NCBI GenBank assembly: GCA_016181465.1
Contig: JACOZG010000003.1
Location: forward strand, 1 to 38,827
Origin: Candidatus Vogelbacteria bacterium
Lineage (GTDB): Bacteria > Patescibacteriota > Minisyncoccia > Phycocordibacterales > JACOZG01
Length of the DNA stretch: 38,827 nt
Direction: 5' to 3'
Shown piece by piece: positions 9,219 to 16,994 of the stretch (its first letter is position 1; each line of letters starts with the position of its first letter). Position numbers and translations under genes: made by a program. The notes beneath the pieces are model-generated. The model was not told the DNA's origin. It did not search any database and saw only the letters and a list, made by a program, of their open reading frames with translations.

Positions 9219-9703
9219 CTTAATCCGATACTGCCGGCGGCGCTGACCGCGACTACGCGCTGTTGGCTATTATCCCCCGCCAGACTAACCGTCACCGTGC
9301 CGTTCTCGTCGGTCGCGCCGGTTAAACGTTTAAACATGATCGTCGTGCCGCCGCCGGTTAAAGAAATATCGGAAATCGTTAAACGATTATGCAGCGCCAC
9401 TTCTTTATTATCCGGCACTAAAGTTATTTTATCACTTTCAAACAAAACGCCGTAGGCGGCGGCGCCGTCTGAAGATAGGGTCCGCGTCCTGGCCTCATGG
9501 AGCAACGACAAGATATCTTCGGCCGCGCCGTCAAGCAATTTCCCGTTACGGAAAGCGGCGAAGGGCCAGATGATTAATGCCAGTAGAATCATCATGATCG
9601 CCAAAACAATGAGCGATTCCAACAGACCAAATCCAAACTTTTGACTTTTGAATTGCACTTTTGATTTTTGCACTTTGACTTTTAAGTTTTTACAAATTCT
9701 CAC
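9215..9703 (-). CDS. GspH/type IV pilin-like protein
   Basis: KFGFGLLESLIVLAIMMILLALIIWPF prepilin-like motif. Confidence 0.75.
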   Translation of the reverse strand: MRICKNLKVKVQKSKVQFKSQKFGFGLLESLIVLAIMMILLALIIWPFAAFRNGKLLDGAAEDILSLLHEARTRTLSSDGAAAYGVLFESDKITLVPDNKEVALHNRLTISDISLTGGGTTIMFKRLTGATDENGTVTVSLAGDNSQQRVVAVSAAGSIGLR

Positions 9704-10907
9704 TCAAAGAATAAATCGGGCCGATCATCGAGACGGCGAAAAAACCCACCGCCAACCCGATCATGATCATCAGCACCGGCTCGATCACGGTGGAAAGATT
9801 CTTCGTCGCCTGATTCACTTCTTCCTCGTAGAAGACGGCGCCGCGGAGAAGCATGTCCGCCAATTTCCCGGTTTCTTCCCCGACTTCGGTCATCTCGCCG
9901 ACCAACACCGGGTAGAGACGCTCGTGATCCTTAAAGACCGAGGAGAGGGTCTGACCTTTCTCCACCTTGGCGCCGGCGGCCTCAATCACCATTTGATAAT
10001 AATGATTCTGGACCACCCGACGGGTGATGGCCAGGGCCTCGACCATGCCCACCCCGGAGGAAATTAATGAGGACAGAGTCCGCATCGTGGCGGCGCTATT
10101 GACCTCTTTGGCGAGCGGCGCGATGAGCGGCAGATGGAGCACCAGCCAAGCCGAGGTGCGCCGGCCGCGGCCGGTGCGGAAATAAGCGACGACCGCGCTC
10201 ACGAACGCCAAGAGCGAGAGAAAGAAAAGCAAAGTGTGTCCCGACAGAAAATTGCTCGTCGCGATGACCAGACGCGTCGAGAGCGGCAATTCCGCGTTCA
10301 GCTCTTCAAACACCGCCGTCAGATTAGGCACAAGAAAAATCATCATCAGGATCCCGATCAGAATAATGACGATGACGATGATCGCGGGATAGATCATCGC
10401 CCCGCGGACCTTGCGCCGCAGATCATAATTTTTCATCAGCTGCTCGGCCACCACTTCAAGCGACTGCGGCAGTTTGCCGGATTCTTCGCCGGCTGCGACC
10501 ATGGCCACGAACACCGGCGGAAAAACAGCCGGGAAAGCGGCCAGGGCGGCGCTCAACCCGGCGCCAGCGCCAATCTTGGCCGCGATCTGGGAGATCACTT
10601 GGCGGAACCGCTTGGAACCGGACTGCCGCTCCATCACGGCGAGCGCCCGCGCGAGCGACAGGCCGGCGCCGATCATCGCGCTCAAATTGCTCGCAAACAC
10701 GATTTTGTCTTTAATTTTGACGCCGCCGAAATTCAGCCAACGTTGCAATCTGGCCCGATTGACCGAAGAACTCTCCGGTTTAGCCGAAACGACCGTCAAG
10801 CCCTCTGCCCGCAACTCTCGAGCCAGGGCAAAACGGTCTTTGGCTTCCCGCTCGCCTGCCAGCTCTTTGCCCTCCTTGTCCCGCGCTTTGTATTTAAATT
10901 TCATCAT
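9690..10907 (-). CDS. pilC: Type IV pilus inner-membrane platform protein PilC/GspF
   Basis: KYKARDKEGKELAGEREA...LSAMIGAGLSLARAL...GAGLSAAL...IEPVLMIMIGLAVGFFAVSMIGPIYSL. Confidence 0.95.
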   Translation of the reverse strand: MMKFKYKARDKEGKELAGEREAKDRFALARELRAEGLTVVSAKPESSSVNRARLQRWLNFGGVKIKDKIVFASNLSAMIGAGLSLARALAVMERQSGSKRFRQVISQIAAKIGAGAGLSAALAAFPAVFPPVFVAMVAAGEESGKLPQSLEVVAEQLMKNYDLRRKVRGAMIYPAIIVIVIILIGILMMIFLVPNLTAVFEELNAELPLSTRLVIATSNFLSGHTLLFFLSLLAFVSAVVAYFRTGRGRRTSAWLVLHLPLIAPLAKEVNSAATMRTLSSLISSGVGMVEALAITRRVVQNHYYQMVIEAAGAKVEKGQTLSSVFKDHERLYPVLVGEMTEVGEETGKLADMLLRGAVFYEEEVNQATKNLSTVIEPVLMIMIGLAVGFFAVSMIGPIYSLSENL

Positions 10908-12658
10908 TCAGAAACTACCCGAAACACTTCTTCCAAGCTGGTGATGCCCTGCGCCGCTTTATAAATTCCGTCTTCAAGCATCGTCAGCATGCCCTCGGCC
11001 TTGGCTTGTTCTTCAAGACGCGCGGCGGTCTCGCCCTTCATCATCAGCTCTTTGATCGCCGGCGACATGATCATCACTTCATGAATGCCGATCCGCCGAG
11101 TATAGCCGTCCGGGCACTCGACTGACGGCTTCGGATGGTAAAAAGGGATCTTTGACCAACCCTCGTCCGGCGGCACCGCCTTGTCCTCCTTGAGCGCCGC
11201 CAATACCCGATCTAGTTCAACGCGGCTTTTGAGTTTTTTCAATTCGGCGTCGGTCAAAAAATAACTTTCCCGAACGGCACAAAACTGGCGCACCAGACGC
11301 TGGCTGACGACGAGCCGGACGGTGGAGACCACCAAAAACGGCTCCACCCCCATATCCAGGAGGCGCGGGATGGTCGCGGCCGCCGAGTTGGTGTGAAGGG
11401 TGGAAAGCACGAGGTGGCCGGTCAAGGCCGCGTTAACGGCCAAACTGGCCGTCTCCTGGTCGCGGATTTCGCCGACCATCACGATGTCCGGGTCCTGACG
11501 GACCAGCGCGCGGAGACCATTGGCAAAAGTGAAACCGATCTCCGGTTTAACCTGCGTTTGATTGATCCGCGGAATCTGATACTCAATCGGATCTTCAATC
11601 GTGGAGATGTTCACATCCGGCTGATTCAACAGATCAAGAATGGTGTACAAGGTAGTAGTCTTGCCCGAACCGGTCGGCCCGGTAACGAGGATGATGCCGG
11701 TTTTGCCGCGGATGCCGCTGTGGATCCGTTCCAGCCCGACAGAATGGAAACCGAGCTGCTCTAAGGTGAACCCCTTGACTGTGTCCGGCAAGAGACGCAT
11801 CACCACTTTCTCGCCGTAGAAAGTCGGGAGGAGCGAGACGCGCAAAGACACTTTTTGCCCGGCTGTTTCAATTTTGAACCGGCCGTCCTGGGGCAGACGT
11901 TTCTCATCCAGTCGGAGATTGGCCAAAATTTTAATTCTGGCGATGATGCCGGCGGCCGCGGTTTTGGGCAAAATCATCGCGTCGTGGAGCACGCCGTCAA
12001 TGCGGTAACGGATCACCAGCTCTTTCTCATAGGGCTCGATGTGGACATCCGAGGCCTGCTGGAGAATGGCGTGGAGGAGCAGAGTGTCCACGATTTTGAC
12101 CACCGGCAGACCCTCGGCCAATTTCTTCAGCTCGCCGGCGGCCGCTTCTTCTCCGCCCGCGGGCAGACCGGCTTTCTCCAGCCGCTCTGATTCCGCCTGG
12201 ATGATGTCGCCAAACTCGGCCTTCAAACTTTTCTGGTACTGGAGCAGGATCTGCCGGATAGAATCGTTGTCCGTCAGCCGCGGCAAAATTTTAAGCCCGA
12301 CGCCCTTTTTGATAAACTCAATCGCTTCCAGATCCTCCGGGTCAAGCATTGCCACTTCGAGCTCCTGGCCCGTCTGCCGAAAAGCCACAATGTTGTGTTT
12401 CCGGGCGATCGGTTCGGGAATCATAAAGAGCGTGGCGCGTTCAATCTTCTCCTTTTTTAGATTGACGAACGGGATGCCGAGAAGATAAGCTTTGATCCGC
12501 CGGAAATCATCCTCCTTGATCCGTCCGCTCCCGAGAAAAATCTCTTCGATGGATTTACCGCTCGCTTTGGCCTCGGCGTAGAGCTTGGCCACCTCGCTCT
12601 CCGGCATCAGTTCAGACTCGAGGACGAACGCTTTCAATTTCTCCGGATCCAACCACAT
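10904..12658 (-). CDS. pilB: Type IV pilus assembly ATPase PilB/GspE
   Basis: Walker A GPTGSGKTTTLY, Asp box, DPDIVMVGEIRDQETA, TGHLVLSTLHTNSAA. Confidence 0.97.
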   Translation of the reverse strand: MWLDPEKLKAFVLESELMPESEVAKLYAEAKASGKSIEEIFLGSGRIKEDDFRRIKAYLLGIPFVNLKKEKIERATLFMIPEPIARKHNIVAFRQTGQELEVAMLDPEDLEAIEFIKKGVGLKILPRLTDNDSIRQILLQYQKSLKAEFGDIIQAESERLEKAGLPAGGEEAAAGELKKLAEGLPVVKIVDTLLLHAILQQASDVHIEPYEKELVIRYRIDGVLHDAMILPKTAAAGIIARIKILANLRLDEKRLPQDGRFKIETAGQKVSLRVSLLPTFYGEKVVMRLLPDTVKGFTLEQLGFHSVGLERIHSGIRGKTGIILVTGPTGSGKTTTLYTILDLLNQPDVNISTIEDPIEYQIPRINQTQVKPEIGFTFANGLRALVRQDPDIVMVGEIRDQETASLAVNAALTGHLVLSTLHTNSAAATIPRLLDMGVEPFLVVSTVRLVVSQRLVRQFCAVRESYFLTDAELKKLKSRVELDRVLAALKEDKAVPPDEGWSKIPFYHPKPSVECPDGYTRRIGIHEVMIMSPAIKELMMKGETAARLEEQAKAEGMLTMLEDGIYKAAQGITSLEEVFRVVSE

Positions 12659-12664
12659 TCATTT

Positions 12665-12673
12665 ATTATACCA
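12665..12673 (-). promoter_or_regulatory. Putative extended -10 (TGGTATAAT) for pilB
   Basis: TGGTATAAT with 6 nt to the ATG at 12658. Confidence 0.45.
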
Positions 12674-12680
12674 TCAATTG

Positions 12681-13646
12681 TCAATTACACTTAAAGCAGG
12701 TGCGGACATTGTTGAGGTAATTACTATCGCCGGACGCGTATTCCGTAGTTTGTGTCCCCGTCGTCAACCAACCTGAAGGACAAGACGGCGGCGAGGTTGG
12801 GCTGGCGCTTTTTAGATACATAGTCTGGCAAATCGGTTTGATCGCCGGCGCGCTCTTAACGCAAGTGCGCACGTTGTGTTTGACGCTTACGGTAGCGCTA
12901 ACAAATTCCGCTGTCACCCCCAAATCAGTCCAGAGACCAGTGTCAAAGACCGTATCCGGACAAGCTGGCGGGTCTCCGGGAGATCGTGCCTTCAAGTACA
13001 TGACTGACTCTCCGGGCGGCCGGTTAACGAGCACCGGACCGCCACAAGACCAACCAGTTGTCGTATCGTATTTCCAGTAGACGTTGTTTCCGGTGCAGCC
13101 GGCAGAACTAAATTTCAAAAAATTGCCGGAAACGGTCAAGCCGAAGTCGGCGGCCGGCGGATTAATGACCAATTTGTTGCCGTTTATCGTCAGCCCGCTG
13201 CCGGCATTGACGCCGAGAGACACTGCGCCCTGACCGCCGCCGGTGAGACCGCCCGCGGCCGAGGCCGTGATACTGCTAACTAAAGCCAAACAACTGGTCG
13301 TCCCGGTGGTGCCAGAAATCGCCGTAATGGCGCTGTAATTGTTCCCGGTGCAGGTGCCGGTGATGCGCGCTTGGACACCTTGAAATGCTATTTGAGAAAT
13401 AGAACCTGACTGATTGATGATAACGGCAAAACCAGGCGAGAGGCCAGAAAGCGGCGGAGGCAAATCCGCCCAACCGGCCGTACCATTGGCGTCAGCCGTC
13501 AAAACCTTATTGGTGCAATCAACCCCGCTCGGCAAACAGCCCTTGCGGATTCTCATCGCGCCAGCCACATCCAGCGCAGCCGCGGGGTCAAGTTGCGTGA
13601 TGTCAAGACTATTGCCAAAACCAACGCCCAGTTGATTGAAAGCCAT
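12681..13646 (-). CDS. Secreted adhesin/tail-fibre-like protein, paralog 1 (main frame)
   Basis: MAFNQLGVGFGNSLDITQLDPAAALDVAGAMRI..., repeated C-terminal NNVRTC modules; paralog of 13821-14903. Confidence 0.6.
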   Translation of the reverse strand: MAFNQLGVGFGNSLDITQLDPAAALDVAGAMRIRKGCLPSGVDCTNKVLTADANGTAGWADLPPPLSGLSPGFAVIINQSGSISQIAFQGVQARITGTCTGNNYSAITAISGTTGTTSCLALVSSITASAAGGLTGGGQGAVSLGVNAGSGLTINGNKLVINPPAADFGLTVSGNFLKFSSAGCTGNNVYWKYDTTTGWSCGGPVLVNRPPGESVMYLKARSPGDPPACPDTVFDTGLWTDLGVTAEFVSATVSVKHNVRTCVKSAPAIKPICQTMYLKSASPTSPPSCPSGWLTTGTQTTEYASGDSNYLNNVRTCFKCN

Positions 13647-13647
13647 G
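13549..13647. repeat. 99-bp exact direct repeat, copy 1
   Basis: Identical to 14806-14904 by direct comparison. Confidence 0.95.
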
Positions 13648-13839
13648 GCTGTCCGAGACATTGAGCGGCAACCAACAACCCGGTGGCCGCGGCGTGGTCT
13701 GGTTCCCGGCGCAAGTTGGTGCCGACCAGACCGGCTCCTGCCAGGCCGCTTGGGCTGGAAAAGCTAACAAGCTAATGAAGCTGATGAAGCTACTAATGAA
13801 ACTAACGAAGCGGTTACCCCTCAACTGCATACGAAACAA
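13609..13839 (-). CDS. N-terminal signal-peptide ORF of paralog 1, in a different frame from the main ORF
   Basis: FISLLAFPAQAAWQEPVWSAPTCAGNQTTPRPPGCWLPLNVSD resembles the secreted N-terminal region; overlaps the main ORF and stops at a TAG. Confidence 0.5.
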   Translation of the reverse strand: MFRMQLRGNRFVSFISSFISFISLLAFPAQAAWQEPVWSAPTCAGNQTTPRPPGCWLPLNVSDSHGFQSTGRWFWQ

Positions 13840-14903
13840 GTCCTGACGTAGTTCGTGAAAGTGCCGCCAGGCGCATATTCATTAGAATTAGCCGCTTCGG
13901 TCCAAACACCAGTGCAAGACGGCGGCGGGCTATTCGTCGAGCGCAAGTAAATAACTTGGCAGGGGCGATCGGTGCGGTAGCAAATTCGAACATTATTCAA
14001 CGCACCGCCGCCGGCATTCTCACCACTTGTGGGGCCGCTGGTCCAGCCAGCGGCGGTCGGACAAGCTGGGGCTACGGTTGAACTCTTCGCCCGCAAATAC
14101 ATCACCGATTCCCCAGGCATGCCAGTGGAAGGAGAAGGGAAGGTAGCGCAGACCCATTTGTTGGGCACAACCGTGGTATCGTATTTCCAGGTCTCGCCGT
14201 TGTTGGCGCAGGGCTCAAACTGCACCCGACCGGTCGCGCTGATCGTCAAGCCGTCGCCAGCACTAGGACTCACGGCGGTATCCACATTTAGCGCCACCTG
14301 ATTGCTCGCGTTTATTCTCAAACCAGTATTATCACTCGGGACGCCGGTATAAATTTTCAAAGTTACCGGACCGGACACTGCCGCGGTCGTGGTCGCCAAC
14401 GGACTACCAGTTAACAAAGTCAAACCAGAACCGGTCGGGGCTTGAACAGTGGTGACAAAATTCTGACAGGTCACGCCGCCGGCAAGCGTCACTCCGGTCA
14501 TCGCGTTGATGCCGCTGTTGCACTGGCCAGAAATAAACTGCTGCACCGTGGCCGGCGCCACCTGACCGTCTGGAATCGTAGTGTGCGTCTGACCGGCCGC
14601 CGCCGCCACAATGCCCTCACCGCCGATAATTTCAGTCGCAGAATAATCCCAGCCGCCCTGGTCATTGGGTACCCCTAGATCAATTCCATACCCTTCAGTA
14701 ATTTTAGTCAGCCCGGCCACATTAGTCTGCCAGCTGGCTAGACCATAGCTGTTTGATGACTTCAACACCTTATCTTGACAACCGCCAGTGGTACAACCAG
14801 CTCTAATTCTCATCGCGCCAGCCACATCCAGCGCAGCCGCGGGGTCAAGTTGCGTGATGTCAAGACTATTGCCAAAACCAACGCCCAGTTGATTGAAAGC
14901 CAT
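13821..14903 (-). CDS. Secreted adhesin/tail-fibre-like protein, paralog 2 (main frame)
   Basis: Same first 33 residues as paralog 1; similar Cys-containing C-terminal repeats. Confidence 0.6.
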   Translation of the reverse strand: MAFNQLGVGFGNSLDITQLDPAAALDVAGAMRIRAGCTTGGCQDKVLKSSNSYGLASWQTNVAGLTKITEGYGIDLGVPNDQGGWDYSATEIIGGEGIVAAAAGQTHTTIPDGQVAPATVQQFISGQCNSGINAMTGVTLAGGVTCQNFVTTVQAPTGSGLTLLTGSPLATTTAAVSGPVTLKIYTGVPSDNTGLRINASNQVALNVDTAVSPSAGDGLTISATGRVQFEPCANNGETWKYDTTVVPNKWVCATFPSPSTGMPGESVMYLRAKSSTVAPACPTAAGWTSGPTSGENAGGGALNNVRICYRTDRPCQVIYLRSTNSPPPSCTGVWTEAANSNEYAPGGTFTNYVRTCFVCS

Positions 14904-14904
14904 G
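14806..14904. repeat. 99-bp exact direct repeat, copy 2
   Basis: Identical to 13549-13647 by direct comparison. Confidence 0.95.
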
Positions 14905-15033
14905 AAGGGTGTTGGTGCCGGCTAAATCAGACGGCCCGCCAGTTGGTGGATTCCACGCCGCGAGCGCGTACCCCATGCCCAAACCGATAACCAAAGCGAT
15001 CAATCCCAAACGCAAAAATTCTTTCACTTTCAT
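14866..15033 (-). CDS. N-terminal membrane/signal ORF of paralog 2 (55 aa), in a different frame from the main ORF
   Basis: MKVKEFLRLGLIALVIGLGMGYALAAWNPPTGGPSDLAGTNTLHGFQSTGRWFWQ* read from the minus strand. Confidence 0.5.
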   Translation of the reverse strand: MKVKEFLRLGLIALVIGLGMGYALAAWNPPTGGPSDLAGTNTLHGFQSTGRWFWQ

Positions 15034-15063
15034 ACGGGTTTTATTTTACCACACCCGCCAGCC

Positions 15064-15094
15064 CGAGCACCGCTCCCACCAGTGGATAATTCAA
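15064..15094. repeat. 31-bp direct repeat, copy 1
   Basis: cgagcaccgctcccaccagtggataattcaa; 30/31 with 15305-15335. Confidence 0.9.
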
Positions 15095-15095
15095 T

Positions 15096-15114
15096 GGCAA
15101 GTGGAACCCTTGCC
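15096..15114. repeat. Degenerate family-1 palindrome GGCAAG-tggaacc-CTTGCC
   Basis: Same length and arms as GGCAAGGTTAAACCTTGCC. Confidence 0.5.
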
Positions 15115-15120
15115 GGGTGG

Positions 15121-15290
15121 CTAAGATACCACTGCTGATATCGGCATCGGCATAGCAGACAACTTTGACGCGTTTCTAAAATTTTGAAAAACTGGTTTAA
15201 AGCGTCTGGAAGCGTTAAGTATTTCAAAACCTAAAACTTTTCCGCGCTCGTCAAACTCAATACTGACACCGTGTAATGTCAAGGTTAAAC
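15121..15290 (-). pseudogene. Possible DUF2283-like remnant
   Basis: HGVSIEFDERGKVLGFEILNASRRF resembles the DUF2283 C-terminal half; upstream part runs into repeats. Confidence 0.35.
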
Positions 15291-15296
15291 CTTGCC
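15272..15296. repeat. 25-bp repeat with family-1 palindrome (tgtaatgtcAAGGTTAAACCTTgcc)
   Basis: Exact match to 16899-16923. Confidence 0.9.
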
Positions 15297-15304
15297 AGAA
15301 CCCG

Positions 15305-15335
15305 CGAGCGCCGCTCCCACCAGTGGATAATTCAA
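15305..15335. repeat. 31-bp direct repeat, copy 2
   Basis: cgagcgccgctcccaccagtggataattcaa. Confidence 0.9.
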
Positions 15336-15347
15336 CTGTTAGTTCAA

Positions 15348-15372
15348 CTGTTAGACACTCGGTGTTTAACAG
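15348..15372. repeat. Family-2 palindrome upstream of the transposase
   Basis: CTGTTAGACAC-TCG-GTGTTTAACAG (one G:T wobble). Confidence 0.9.
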
Positions 15373-15414
15373 TTCACAACATGGTATACTAAAATATACT
15401 AAAATTAAAATATC

Positions 15415-16077
15415 ATGCGCAATATCAATATCAGCCCCGGAGAACATTACCATATTTATAATCGCGGCAATGATAAGCAAAAGATTTTTCTTGACGAACG
15501 GGATTGGATCAGATTTCTTTTCTGCATTCTGCATTTTCAATCACCTCTAACTTTCACCAATCTCTCGCGCCCGGTAACCAATTTTGTTAAACACCGAGTG
15601 TTTAACATTGAGCCGAGAGTAGTCAAGGATATACAGCGACAAAGAATTGTCCGGCTTAATTGTTTCTGCTTAATGCCCAATCACTTTCATCTGTTGGTTT
15701 ACCAAAAAACAGAAGCCGGGATCGCTCAATATCTGCAACGGGTGTTAAACAGTTACACCAAATATTTCAACACCAAATATAAGAGGGATGGCCACCTATT
15801 CCAAGGTCCCTACCGGGCAGTACACATTAACGACAATGACCAACTTCTTTACACCTCGGCTTACATTCACAGAAATCCAAATGAACTTAAACCGTGGCGA
15901 GATCACGAAAACAATTATCCATGGTCAAGCTACCGAGATTACATTGGTACGAATCAATGGGGGATGTTACTCGATCAAAAAATCATTAAGGAACAATTTA
16001 CGGACGGCCAAGATTACGATCGCTGGGTCAAATCAAGCGGGGCCAAAGACCCCGAACACATTGATAGTTTAGTCTAA
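15415..16077 (+). mobile_element. IS200/RAYT-type Y1 (HUH) transposase
   Basis: HYHIYNRGNDKQKIF, MPNHFHLL (HUH), YLQRVLNSYTKYFNTKY, GHLFQGPYRAVHI, YIHRNP, YPWSSYRDY. Confidence 0.93.
15585..15607. repeat. Family-2 palindrome inside the transposase coding sequence (reverse orientation)
   Basis: TGTTAAACAC-CGA-GTGTTTAACA, perfect 10-bp arms; encodes VKHRVFN. Confidence 0.9.
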
Positions 16078-16086
16078 TTGTTAGAT

Positions 16087-16110
16087 TGTTAGACACTCGG
16101 TGTTTAACAG
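16087..16110. repeat. Family-2 palindrome 9 bp downstream of the transposase stop
   Basis: TGTTAGACACTCGGTGTTTAACAG. Confidence 0.9.
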
Positions 16111-16226
16111 AGCTAAACACCGCAAAGTCGAACCTTGCGAGAGCCGAGAGCAAAGCGTCGCCTTGCCGAAGGAGTACTTGCCGGAGGCTAATATTTTGAC
16201 AAGAGGTCTTGCCAGTGGCTAGACGG

Positions 16227-16532
16227 CTAAGAACCGTAAAGTTCGTGATGGGTACCGATTGCGGCCAAGGTGATCAAATCTGCGGCTTCGTGAGTAAAGA
16301 TCACCACCAGATCGCCGCCGACACTAAAACTGCGGTAACCATCGTAGCGGCCGCGAAGCGGGTGGTTTTTTAACAACGGATGAAATGGGTTTCGGATGAA
16401 CAGATCGCGCCGTTCCCGGAATCGTCTGATTTCGGCCGGCGTCAGTTTCTCGTCAGTTTCTTTAATTGTCTCTGAAAATTCCGGTGGAGCCGAAAATGAA
16501 TCATAACTTAAGCCATTGGTCCATTTCTCCAC
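16227..16532 (-). CDS. RelE/YafQ-like toxin
   Basis: LTPAEIRRFRERRDLFIRNPFHPLLKNHPLRGRYDGYRSFSVGGDLVVIFTHEA; overlaps an antitoxin-like ORF. Confidence 0.7.
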   Translation of the reverse strand: MEKWTNGLSYDSFSAPPEFSETIKETDEKLTPAEIRRFRERRDLFIRNPFHPLLKNHPLRGRYDGYRSFSVGGDLVVIFTHEAADLITLAAIGTHHELYGS

Positions 16533-16776
16533 TGGCGGTAAAGACGGGGGAGAAATTCAGACCAGTTTGACGGTCGGCTTCCACTTCTCTAAGCATCACC
16601 TCCAATTGAGCAGACATACGCGGCGCCGCCTCCAAACGGAGCGCTCTTTCACGCACAAACTGCCGCAGTTGGGCGTTCACAACGGTTGAAAGAGGCAACC
16701 CAAGTTCACGGGCCAGTTTTTTGGCTCGGTCCCGGACCGCCCGATCCACTTTAATATTCATTACTGTTTTAATCAC
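16501..16776 (-). CDS. RelB/DinJ-like antitoxin
   Basis: NIKVDRAVRDRAKKLARELGLPLSTVVNAQLRQFVRER ribbon-helix-helix pattern; overlaps toxin. Confidence 0.7.
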   Translation of the reverse strand: MIKTVMNIKVDRAVRDRAKKLARELGLPLSTVVNAQLRQFVRERALRLEAAPRMSAQLEVMLREVEADRQTGLNFSPVFTASGEMDQWLKL

Positions 16777-16828
16777 CCAACCATAGTGTAGCTAAAGGTA
16801 GAGTAAAAATCAAAACCGTGCCCCTAAA

Positions 16829-16871
16829 GCAACGCTTCTGGCTGTTAGACACTCGGTGTTTAACAGATTCA
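16829..16871. repeat. 43-bp repeat unit containing family-2 palindrome, copy 1
   Basis: gcaacgcttctggCTGTTAGACACTCGGTGTTTAACAGattca; exact copy at 16939-16981 (110-bp period). Confidence 0.9.
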
Positions 16872-16898
16872 CGCTTCTCAAAGTTTGAAAAACCCCCT

Positions 16899-16923
16899 TG
16901 TAATGTCAAGGTTAAACCTTGCC
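16899..16923. repeat. 25-bp repeat with family-1 palindrome, copy 2
   Basis: tgtaatgtcaaggttaaaccttgcc. Confidence 0.9.
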
Positions 16924-16938
16924 CGAGGGCTCAGTAAG

Positions 16939-16981
16939 GCAACGCTTCTGGCTGTTAGACACTCGGTGTTTAACAGATTCA
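16939..16981. repeat. 43-bp repeat unit containing family-2 palindrome, copy 2
   Basis: Exact copy of 16829-16871. Confidence 0.9.
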
Positions 16982-16994
16982 AAAACAGATTCAA

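Noticed and set aside
9640-9700. Low-complexity CTTTTGACTTTTG tracts and similar AAAACGAAAAGC tracts at pilin gene starts
   Set aside because: They encode the Lys-rich segment before the prepilin cleavage site; probably simple slippage sequence rather than a specific element.
10134-10964. Long plus-strand ORF (276 aa) antisense to pilC
   Set aside because: Shadow frame of a clear PilC; biased Arg/His/Asp composition, no recognisable domain. The same applies to many other antisense ORFs in the track (e.g. 24411-24764, 25784-26425, 34776-35522).
15121-15540. 139-aa minus-strand ORF overlapping the transposase
   Set aside because: Its N-terminal half is antisense to the transposase and to repeats; only the DUF2283-like tail was kept as a possible remnant.
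15741-15758. GGTGTTAAACAGTTACACC in the transposase resembling the family-2 arm
   Set aside because: It encodes the QRVLNSYT motif conserved in this transposase family, so the similarity may be coincidental.
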